A stretch of 64,000 nt of DNA from Malania oleifera. Lineage: Eukaryota; Streptophyta; Magnoliopsida; Santalales; Ximeniaceae. A program made the position numbers and the translations under genes. The stretch spans positions 65,935,823 to 65,999,822 of the forward strand of contig NC_080419.1 of the NCBI RefSeq assembly GCF_029873635.1, read 5' to 3'. The notes beneath the pieces are model-generated. The model made no database searches, was not told the origin of the DNA, and saw nothing but the letters and a program-made list of their open reading frames with translations. Below, in pieces: positions 1-9,224 of this stretch. The stretch's first letter is position 1, and each line of letters opens with the position of its first letter.

Positions 1-171
1 GAAAGAATTTGAAAGAGAGGGCAGAGGGGTCTAGAGAGTTTAGAGCTGGTTAGGGTTTCGGGGATCTGCTTCGAGAGAGGTGAGTAAGAGAAGGGAGGAC
101 AAGTTGTAGGGAGCACAGGAAACGCTAGGGTTTTAGAAGGGTTTCAAAAGCCCTAAATCAAAGAGAATGAG

Positions 172-255
<84 letters not shown>

Positions 256-1148
256 CAGGATAGGGAGGAAAAAATGAACAAAGGAGAAAAATTTTTGGTT
301 TTATATCTATGGTTGTAGAACCACTTGAGCGCGACACATGGTGCTCCCTACTCCATTTGTTCAGCGCGTCGCATGGTTAATCCATAGTCGCACGATCTGT
401 ATTTCTTTAGAACAGAGCAGATTATGCCACGTCACCGACCTATGTGCACCAATTCATAACCATCTAATTTGCATATCTCCATGATGACCAGGATCTTGCC
501 ATGTCAACGATCTGGGCCACCTCCATTCGCCCATTCGACCACCGATGCATGACACACCGACCTCTACGTGTTTAAGGCGTTACGTGTTTTCTCGTAAGCC
601 GTTCGATGCGTTTTTTCTTTGCAACAACCACGATCACTCCATGTGAGGAATCTAGACCATTCTGAGCTAGCTCAATTGGCAGTCGACACGTGGCCAGCTT
701 ATGTCATCATGGCGTCTGGGTCTATAAGTCATAATGAGACCATCTGATTGCAGGCCATGTGTTCTCACCTAGAGATGACATGTGGCTCAGATCCTTTGAC
801 CCATACTGGTTCCCACAAACTAGTTGACTCACTGAATCGGTCTTGAACTAGTTTTTATTATTTTATTTATTTATTTATTTTTATATTATATTATTTATTT
901 GTTTAAAAAATCAAGAAAAATAACAAAAAAAATCATAAAAATCAAAGAAAAATGAGAAAAAATATTTTTGAGGTCGACAAAATTGTTTTTGCAAAATTTC
1001 ATCCCGAATGAGTTCAAAAACCTTCCAAAATTTCTAAAAATCTTATTTAATATTTAGAAAAATTTGACTAATTTTCAAAACAAATTTGGGAGTTTATTTT
1101 GATAAAATATTTTCTCAAATTTTAATTCTCTACGATTTCAAAAAATGG
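1..1148. repeat. Old Gypsy-like LTR relic, left flank of A1
   Basis: No gene is visible here. The first ~290 bases are purine-rich with a long AG microsatellite, followed by ~550 bases of mixed sequence and then an A/T-rich stretch (about 855-1148). Order and composition resemble 11870-12675 on the other side of A1: a GA-rich block, then sequence with CACGTGG/CACATG words, ending near GAATCGGT. This suggests two copies of one repeat, probably the LTR of a Ty3/Gypsy element in which A1 landed. Assignment to Gypsy is inference from style; no coding domain supports it. Confidence 0.35.
175..252. repeat. (AG)n microsatellite
   Basis: An uninterrupted AG dinucleotide run of about 39 units, inside a GA-rich relic. 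Confidence 0.97.
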
Positions 1149-1625
1149 TGTTGACTTTTTGAATCCTATCTCATTTTGATTATGACAAATATAAAGTATC
1201 TTACCTGTGAATTGAGCTTCCTAAATAGGTTCATTCTTAGGATGCATTGATGATAGGAACACAAGGAACCCATACAGACCATAAAGTTCAAATCTAAGAT
1301 GGCTATTGAAGAAGCAAAAAGAATGATGATAACTTTTATTTCTTGTAATTGCATTCGATTCAGTTTGACTTGTAATTTATTATGGTCTGTAATAACTCCA
1401 TTAAACATGATAGGATTATAAGCTCAAGACCATAGATTGACCTTAGGGATCACCTTCGGTCAACCTTTGGTCGATCGATATCAGATTTTTTTGGTTAACT
1501 CAAGGCCCTAGATTGACCTTAGTCCACTTCATGAAAAATCCCCTCTATCTTACAAATCATAGCTATGTGAACAAGGGAAAATTATACTCAAAATCAGGAC
1601 CCAAAATAATAATTGAAAGTCACTA

Positions 1626-1985
1626 AGTCGACCGAACCTTTCTGTGTATATTTAGCTCAATTGACCGAACCCTTTAGAGGTCAACAGTTTGACCAAGGTT
1701 CAGTCGACTGAACGATTTTGAACGTATCATCCACAGTAGACCGAACTGGCACGTTGACCCCCAACGGCTTAGCCGACCGAATGTTCAATTCATTTATGAT
1801 TGAGTCAACCGAACCATATAAATAGCAGACTAAATTTCAAATATAGTCGACTGAACCTCGAAGGTTTTCAAAATAGCCTTAATTCAATCGACTATATCTG
1901 TAGTTCAAAAGTGCCTCAGTCGATCGTACTTATCAATATAGCCGACCGAACCATGAATAGGACGACCGAACCTCTCGGGTTGGGG
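1626..1985 (+). promoter_or_regulatory. U3 short-motif array, GTCGACCGAAC type
   Basis: About ten or more imperfect copies of GTCGACCGAACC occur at irregular spacing, for example near 1627, 1661, 1701, 1738, 1774, 1805, 1847, 1918, 1941 and 1960. Several contain a TCGA or GTCGAC palindrome. The array stops at CCTCTCGGGTT, about 105 bases before the TATA-like sequence. Role unknown; position suggests upstream promoter elements. Confidence 0.8.
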
Positions 1986-2088
1986 TAATTTTTACCGCGA
2001 TAAATCGAGGTTAATTTTAATTAACCTTCATTAAATATTTTCCAAAATTCCTCTTATGTCCCCAATGGTAATATTTTTTAGGATATCC

Positions 2089-2098
2089 ATATATACCC
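2089..2098 (+). promoter_or_regulatory. TATA-like box of A1 5' LTR
   Basis: CATATATACC lies just after the TGTCCCCAATGG box and before CATTCATTTGGAGAG, the same arrangement as in the other LTRs of this type (TATAAATA at 50685 in solo LTR 2). The transcription start would be about 25-35 bases further on. Confidence 0.6.
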
Positions 2099-2995
2099 AT
2101 TCATTTGGAGAGATTAGCAATGGATTCGCAATATAATTAGCAAAAATTCTCTCTGATTTTTTGTGAGCCCATATTGCTTATACTTCATATTTCCAAGCCA
2201 AATTTTCAATACTCTCTCATTTATTCTTGCTAAATCTTTTTCAAAACAAAGAGTTATATTTTTCTTGTGCTCCTTTCTTGGAAACTAATTGCAAGTTAAA
2301 GTGAGTTTAATTCTCACTTGTGTGAGCTTACATATATTGCTCTTGAAACTTTTTATTCTCATTGTCTTGTATCATTCGATATTTTTCTTGGAGAGTAAAG
2401 CTAGGGTTTTTCGCAATATATTTGATTGATAAATATTATTTGAGAAGAACTCTTGCTAGCTTCTGAGTCTTGGCATCTTCATTGCTAGATTCGAAAGCTT
2501 GCTTGCACTATTTAATAAATTTTTTTTGAGCAAGCTTGATCCCTAAATCTCGATTGTGCTTAATATTTGAAAAATATTGTTGTTGAGGTTCTTACCTTGA
2601 GATTCAAAGTTCCTTTGATATTATATACTGATTATAATCTTTCTAAATCAAAGGTAGTCACTCTCACGTACACACATGTTTATATACATCTTTGGAGAGT
2701 TGAAATCTTACTAGAATCTATCTCACTTGAGCATATATTCCCATTGTATGTGAATGCATATTTGGATCATAATATTGTACAAATATGCTTGTGTTAGAAG
2801 CACTTTTCATTATACGAAAAATTTGTATTGATCGGTTGTAATTCAGGCATGGCCTAAGGTGGGTCTTCTCTGCCCCTTTAAGGAGAGGTTGTAAAGGTTG
2901 AGGTCAGCCCTGGTAATTTGACCTGGTGTTGTAAACGGTGTCACTCTACTCGTGAAGTGAGCAATAGTGGTAATCCTCGAACTTGCGAGCTGAGG

Positions 2996-3026
2996 CGGGG
3001 ATGTAGGCAGTATTGGCCGAACCCCG
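2996..3026 (+). promoter_or_regulatory. Conserved LTR hairpin (A1 5' LTR)
   Basis: Outer stem CGGGG/CCCCG (2996-3000 with 3022-3026) and inner GGC/GCC (3006-3008 with 3016-3018). The equivalent place in B pairs CGTGG/CCACG and in C CGAGG/CCTTG, so the stem is kept while its bases change. Confidence 0.65.
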
Positions 3027-3204
3027 ATAACATATCGTGTGTGCACTGTTTTATATTTCTGCATGTTAAATTTATCCGTTCATTTGGTATTTGCTTAGAA
3101 AGGCCCTTGATTGGGTATTACTGCTGCAGGCTTAGTTAAACCTAGGAAAAATAATTTTTAAATATCCAATTCACCCCCCCCTTGGGAATACACCAATTCA
3201 AACA

Positions 3205-3221
3205 ATTGGTATCAGAGCCTC
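3205..3221 (+). other. Primer binding site, initiator tRNA-Met type
   Basis: ATTGGTATCAGAGCCTC directly abuts the LTR end. TGGTATCAGAGC is the usual plant Copia primer site, complementary to the 3' end of initiator tRNA-Met. Confidence 0.93.
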
Positions 3222-3257
3222 GTGGCATTAACTTAAACGTTTTTTCTAAAGATCGGG

Positions 3258-4403
3258 ATGGCTCAAATTGGTGTATCTCCATTCGGTGAGGGGCGATCAC
3301 CTTCTAGTCCTCCATTATTTTGTCATTTTGATTACATCACCTAGAAATTTAGAATGATCATTTTTATAAAATCTATGAACTAGAGGGCCTGGCAGGTGAT
3401 TGATGAGGGAATTTGTATGTCTGTAAATGAAAATGATATTAATTTGATGCATGCAAATTCACATGCCGTGTATCTAATGTATTGCACTTTAGATTCTAAT
3501 ACTTTACTTGAGATTATGGCATGTAAAAATGTGAGGGAGATTTGGGTTGAGATCAAAAAGAAGAATGGAGAGACCTAGGAAAAGGAGACCACCACTTCGG
3601 AAATGTCAAGCTCAAACGAACAGGAAGTGGTAAATCATGAGGTGATTACATTAAGAGAAGTTGAGGTATATGAATCCAACTCTATATCTATTGATGATTC
3701 TTGTTCTAATTTTTATAGTATATCATGTGATGAATCATCTGATGCCTCATGTGGAAATTCTGTTAAACCTAGTAATTATACTAAGAATGATGCGTGCAAT
3801 GATTCATATGATAATGATTGTAATAATTATTGTGTTGACTTATGTGCTAATTTGATAAATGAAAGCATGTCATTTTACGAAGAACTAGAAAAGGATTTAC
3901 ATAAAATGCATAAGCTTCTAGTTCGGATGTTTAAGCAGAAAACAGTCATGAAGAAAGAAAATAAAAGGGGGGCAACACAATTAGGCAATCTAAAAAATTA
4001 TCATGCCACATTAGAAAAGAGAAAGATTAAAAAGATATTGAAAATTATTTGCTTAGAAGAGGAAATAGATGATTATTCTAGAATTATATTCAGAACTACA
4101 AATAAAAAGAATAGTCATAATAAACCCTTTGGAATTAGAAAGAAAATTCTTTTCAAAAAGGGTTCAGGCTTGATTCATAAATCCCATAGTCATTCATCTA
4201 CCTCTTTTTGTAAAAATATAACAAATAAGCAAAACCCTTCATGCATATATAAAATTTTCTTATTTTGTAAAATGACATGGCACATTCAATTCACTTATTT
4301 ATCTAGAAGTGCCAAAGGCATAGATAAAGAAACGATGTGGGTTGTCATGATGGCGAATCTCATAGGACCAAAGGAAGATCAAATCTCTATAGAAATAAAA
4401 TAA
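3258..4403 (+). pseudogene. A1 gag remnant (shortened Copia gag)
   Basis: Gag forms the Copia particle and binds element RNA. One frame runs from ATG 3258 to 4403 with three in-frame stops (near 3342, 3384 and 3576). The start, MAQIGVSPFGEG, matches the N termini of the C and D gags (MAHLG.(A/S)PF). After the stretch ending near 3575 the reading jumps to a Ser/Asp/Cys-rich segment, a Lys-rich helical segment, and a decayed zinc knuckle near 4240-4290, where the first and last Cys of the CX2CX4HX4C pattern are lost. The ~150-residue UBN2 capsid core seen in C and D is missing. A2 has the same arrangement, so the short form is probably ancestral to the family rather than decay of one copy. Confidence 0.75.
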
Positions 4404-6446
4404 ATGTTTTTAAATTCTTCCTTAGTTCTTGGGGTGAGGGTTAGTGGTGACTAAAAGGCTTAGGAAGTGGTTTGGGTTTAAAATGTAAAAACTTAGTATA
4501 CGCATCCACTTCCAAATGGACATGACATCTTCGCTAGGTGAATAATTCTTAATGCTTAACCAATATCTAAATAGGGATATCTTAAGTTAAGCACATTTTG
4601 TCCATCACACAAGTTTGCGGTTTAAGGGATCCATCTTAAACCATATATCATTTAATCCTAAACTCACTCATTTGTCATAAAAAGCCTTGATCAAAATTTA
4701 GTCATCACTCCAGGTTTATGCACTAATGATCATAAATGCCTATTATGCAAGTGCAAATTAAAAGACATCCTCCTCGTAAACAAAATTAGAGGCATCCACT
4801 AAGAGAATCAAGCTCCTCATCTAAGTAAATCAAAATATTCCCTGAGCTTAAAATATAAAAATCCTCCATTTCGGTTCACCATCCCATCCACAGGACTCTT
4901 TACCAAACCAAAACCATATCTGGTAAAGATTATACCTATCCATCGGTCCGTATCCTTGCTCTAAATCGTAATCATCTTTAGAGGATACATCCCTTTCTCC
5001 AAAGAGCTATAGTCAAAAATCTTATTCTCCTATATGCTCTTTGCCCAAGTCTGGACATATTTGCTAGCATGAAAATATTTTGAATGTTGTCCACATGTGC
5101 TTACTTCGGAATACTCTTCTGAACTCAATAGTGATTTAAATCTTTAAGAGTATTTATTCAAATTCCCTTCTCAAGCTCTCAAACTTTAAATCAAATCATT
5201 TAGAGCTTCATATCCCTATAATGAAGTTGAATGGATAAAAGGATTAAACTAGGTTTCAATTTAAATAAAATTCAAATGTCTAAGAAACCTATGTACGAGC
5301 AGTTAAAATTAAAAGCCATTCAAACTTTGACCTCGTACGTTTTGAGATTCATAAGAAAAGAGGCAGACATAGGCTTGTCATCTTAACAAATATTCATTGT
5401 GACTCTTTTGTCCGATAAGCCTAATGCAATCAAGGCCAAGTTTAAGTCATTGAAAATCATAAGACCTCTTGGCTAAGAATTTGAAGAATTTAAAAGGCAT
5501 AAGATAGTAATTGTGCACAACTCAGGGGGAGCATATACTTTTTTTAGGGGTCATATAGATTAAATGCTCTCATTATCTCATAACATTCATGTCCATATGC
5601 CTTAATGAATAATAATGCTACACTGAATGCAAACCTATCCATTGCTCTTTACTATATATATTATTTGATGGATAGATATTTTTATTTATTTATTATTATT
5701 GATAATTGCTACCTGATTGCATGCTTAGTCTAGAATGCCTCCTGCATGGCGGATGCAGTGGATATGAATTGCATGCTGGTAGAAATTTTAGGTTATTGCA
5801 TGATTTATATGAATACTTTGTTGAAAATAACCAGCTAACAGGTACAAGTTTATGGGAAATTGTCTGATTTACAGACGGCATGCTGCCGAAATTTCGACAG
5901 AAATTTTCTCGAAAAATAAACCTTGTACAAAGATGACTATGATAGAATAAATGTTAAAATCATTTTGAAGAGATGAGTGAAAATAAAATGAAAATTAAAA
6001 TTCATCTTGGAATAATCATCGGATATTTAAAGAGCTAAGCACCTTCCATATAGAAAGAACTTAAATAACTTATATGCATTACTACGCTTTTTGAAATATT
6101 GAGGCTCTTCAGAGAATCACAAACATCATATCCAGTGCTTAAAGATCTATAAATGTATATGGATTGTTCTGGGTTATGAGCACTATTGAAATGCCTTAGT
6201 GTATATTCTCCAATGCATTTGTGGCCTATAGGGGCGACCATACTAATCAGAATATATTTGAATAAATCATCAGCATGGTTGGTTTAAAGGATTTAAATTG
6301 AATGACTTATACTCCTAGGCATAATGAAATAAGTCTCTATCCAGTATAAGTAGTTTACTTCATCTAAGCTAGGATTCAAATCGAAAGGAGGGACATCTAC
6401 AATTAAATTCCTACTCGTTTTTGCTCACCAACACCTTTTAGCTTAG
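4404..6446 (+). other. A1 non-coding interior, first part
   Basis: No coding domain is seen in any frame. Parts align by eye to A2 at 35176-36535, for example ATCCACTTCCAAATGGACA near 4505 and 35492, which shows that this non-coding interior is a family trait. Several GGGGGAG purine runs occur. Confidence 0.7.
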
Positions 6447-7591
6447 TGTTGGAATTGGCGTGATCCCAAGAGGGTGGGGGGGAGGGTGAATTGGGTTTTA
6501 AAATTTTTTAGGCTAAATTAAACATTTACGCCGATTCATCACATATCATATCCCATTCAATACAATAATATGTATGAAAAATGACTAAGCTATAAGTGTG
6601 AACATACATGTGCGACATATCTCATTTAAAATAGAGGTGTGCATGCAAATAATTATAATAATAACTGAAAGCATACACATACGAAAATTTAAGTGCAGTA
6701 AAATAAATGATATAGAGAGAGAGACACACACAATATTTGTTATCGAGGTTTGGCCAAACCACCCTACGTCCCTACCTTGGCTATACCCCCTAAGGATTAC
6801 ATTATCTCTGCTTACTTAAATGGGCGGAGCCGAAGCCATTACAATCTCTCCTTACGACGGTGAGATAAAGCCTAGCTCAATTACAAGGTTGAGCCCATTT
6901 TGTCTTACTTATGAGGCCAAGACTCCCCAGTTTAATTTTCGGGCTAAACCAAACCGATCTCATTTACGGGGCTAAGACTCCCTAGTTCAATTCCGGGCTA
7001 AACCCACTGGATACAATAAAAATCATTTGTACATAATACAATGCTTCTAAATACAAGCAAAAATGTACACATTAAAGGTCAAATCATGCATTCTCTAATG
7101 ATATGAAATATGCTCACTACAAAAAGGGTGCTATCAAGTATTCCAATCTTTGATGAAATACATATATGATAAAATGCATCAAAGATTTGAACCCTAATAA
7201 AATACTTCTCTAAAAAAAAAAATAGTTTCAGTACTAAGTAGGAGAACTTAGGGTTTGGTTTTCAATTAGTTTTTGCACAAATAAAATATATATGAAAAAT
7301 GAGAATTATGTTCTCCAACAAAGATTTTTGCAAATGAAAAATATTTGGAGAATGTAGGAGTTAAGCTCAAAGATATTTGTGCAATGAATACAAAAACAAA
7401 TGCCTAAACAAAGTACTCTCTCTTTAAAAATTTTTCAAAGAATGTAACAAAGAGAGTTGGAGAGTAAGAAAAATTTAACCCCAAAATGATTTTTGAAATA
7501 AAAGAGTATGTGGGGGAACTTTGATTAAGTAAACAATTTGAGAGAGAAAGTTTGCTAATCAAAGTTGCTAATCTGGAGTAATGAGGGGGCA

Positions 7592-7598
7592 TTTATAG
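7592..7598 (-). promoter_or_regulatory. TATA box of solo LTR 1
   Basis: TATAAAT on the minus strand, about 20 bases after the TGTCCCCAACAGT box, the same order as in the other LTRs. Confidence 0.6.
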
Positions 7599-7689
7599 AT
7601 TTTCTAAAAATTATGACTGTTGGGGACACACTCGATATTTTGGAAAAGTTTATTAAAAATTAATAACGTTTTAGCCCTTAAAAAAATTT

Positions 7690-8180
7690 TCAACCCGAGA
7701 GATTCGGTCAACCGTATTAAAGGTTTGGTCGACCATATCACTGAGTTTAGTCGACCGTGGGTAATTTGAACTACAATTTCGATCAATCATATCAGGGCGA
7801 TTTTCAACCCTTCATAGGTTCAGTTGACCAAGGCAAAGTTTGGTTAACCATTCCTCTGGGTTCGATCGACCATGGCAAAAATGAACTACAAGGTTTGGTC
7901 GACCAAGTAGTTGGAATCAGACACGTGTTGGTTTGGTCGATCGAGGGTGGTGTGTTCAAACAGGAACGGTCAACTGAGCGAAGGCAAATGTTGACTTTTG
8001 ACCGTTCAGTCGACCGTGGCTTTTATACTGCCACAGGTTCGGTCGACCGGGCAAGTCAAACTTTGACTTTTGGGTAAACAGTGGTTCGGTCGACCAAGCT
8101 AGTTATTGCTGGTTTGGTTTGGTCAACCGAGGGCATTAACAATGAATATTTTGCCCAAAAAATCTAGCGTCAGTCGACTG
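7690..8180 (-). promoter_or_regulatory. U3 motif array of solo LTR 1
   Basis: About a dozen copies of GGTTYGGTCGACC (plus-strand reading). Perfect GGTCGACC palindromes occur at 7727, 7897, 8041 and 8088. In element sense the array precedes the TATA. The open frame across it (7757-8077) is only the repeat translated. Confidence 0.8.
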
Positions 8181-8521
8181 AAGATGTACCCTAAGGTCAT
8201 TTTATGGTCCTGTGGATTCCTATGGTCAATTTATGATCTTGTCTGAGCAAATAACAATATCATGCAGCTACATGCATTATTATAGACCAAATAATAAAAA
8301 TAAATGCAACTATAATAAGAAATAAATGTCTTCTTCGTCTTTTTGCTCTTATGAGTTCATGGAATGCGCTAGATCGTATAGGGTTTAAGTCCTACAAGCT
8401 TCCATTGTCATTTCCTTTTGTGTGTGTTAAAATAATGGACCTATTTACATGCTAAATACACACACAAGAAACATGTGCTTTGCCAGCATCCAGGGATCGG
8501 ACTCAAAAAGTCAATACTTAG

Positions 8522-9210
8522 ATATGTTTTGAATCAAGTGTAGCATGTGCTTAAATGTAATGTTCTTATTGAAAATCATAATTTGAAACGTGTTGATTTG
8601 CCGCAGTCATTTAATTTTCCATATGATCGTGCATATGATTAATAAATTTTTAGGATCTATATGGTTGTCCTTTCTAGTTATATTTTGGTGTGTGCTTAAA
8701 TGATAAACCAGAATATTGATGTTTGCTTGTGACTTATTTTAAAGTTTCTTCTTTAGCAATGCATCACCCCCAATACTTCTTGATAATATCATAAGGGGGA
8801 TATATATATTTATATATACATATATTTTTTTTATTTAGCAAGAAATAATTTTACATGTGATATTTCTTATTTTCTTGCTTATGTGTCTAAATACTATATC
8901 TTTAAAATAGTTTTAATGCCCAAATTCGTTTAAATAAGGGTTGTTCTCTTAAGCTAATATTTTTTTAAATGCTCAAATTGTTTTACTTAGTGTAAGCCTT
9001 TTTGCTGATGCCAAAAGGGGGAGAAATACACTTGCAAAATTGGGCACTCTTGATACTTGAGCTTAAATGAAAAACTTGAATGCATTTTGTATTTGAAATG
9101 TCTTCCTCTCTAGATATGCTTGATTAGTATTAAAATTTTGAAATTTTACATATTCTTAGGGGGAGCCTTCTTTGGCTTTACCCACTTTTGCATTTGTATT
9201 TGTTATCATC
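8522..9210 (+). other. A1 non-coding interior, second part
   Basis: Continues the interior after solo LTR 1. It aligns to 36360-36535 plus 47194-47244 of A2 (GGTTGTCCTTTCTAGTTATATTTTGG region). No coding signal. It contains an inner polypurine run at 9012-9026. Confidence 0.65.
9012..9026 (+). other. Inner polypurine tract-like run (A1)
   Basis: CAAAAGGGGGAGAAA, preceded by GATGC, lies ~200 bases before the terminal tract. C (45011) and D (63666) have the same kind of run ~290 bases before theirs, in a GATGTC context. Confidence 0.55.
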
Positions 9211-9224
9211 AAAAAGGGGGAGAT
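9211..9224 (+). other. Polypurine tract of A1
   Basis: AAAAAGGGGGAGAT ends directly at the 3' LTR. It primes plus-strand DNA synthesis in LTR retroelements. Confidence 0.92.

Larger units (their letters stand above)
1149..3204 (+). repeat. A1 5' LTR
   Basis: It matches 9225-11288 along its whole length with scattered substitutions and small indels. Order inside: AT-rich start, short-motif array (about 1626-1985), the CTCTCGGGTT box, TGTCCCCAATGGTA (2057-2070), a TATA-like ATATATA (2090-2096), then the conserved hairpin (2996-3026) and an ACCCCCCC-rich end. The end is fixed by the CA followed directly by the primer site. Confidence 0.93.
6447..8516 (-). mobile_element. Solo LTR 1 (A-like Copia family)
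   Basis: On the minus strand it starts TATTGACTTTTTGAG and ends CCAATTCCAACA, close to A1 LTR termini, and is ~2.07 kb like them. A perfect 5-bp target duplication CTTAG flanks it (6442-6446 and 8517-8521). No interior remains, so it is a solo LTR left by LTR-LTR recombination. Inside, on the minus strand, are the motif array (about 7690-8180), the TGTCCCCAACAGT box (7617-7630) and a TATAAAT (7592-7598). Confidence 0.93.

Noticed and set aside
1626..1985. CRISPR-like array
   Set aside because: Repeat units are short, degenerate and irregularly spaced inside a plant LTR; no spacers and no cas genes.
2843..3139. Two opposing 73-codon frames in the A1 LTR
   Set aside because: They overlap the conserved hairpin and LTR end; not conserved as frames in the 3' LTR.
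3205..3221. tRNA gene at the primer sites
   Set aside because: Only the short complement of a tRNA 3' end is present; no cloverleaf can be drawn around any of the sites.
7757..8077. 106-codon open frame with repeated SVDRG/SVDQG-like residues
   Set aside because: It is the U3 motif array of solo LTR 1 read in frame; the periodic residues come from GGTTCGGTCGACC repeats. It also lies antisense to the LTR.
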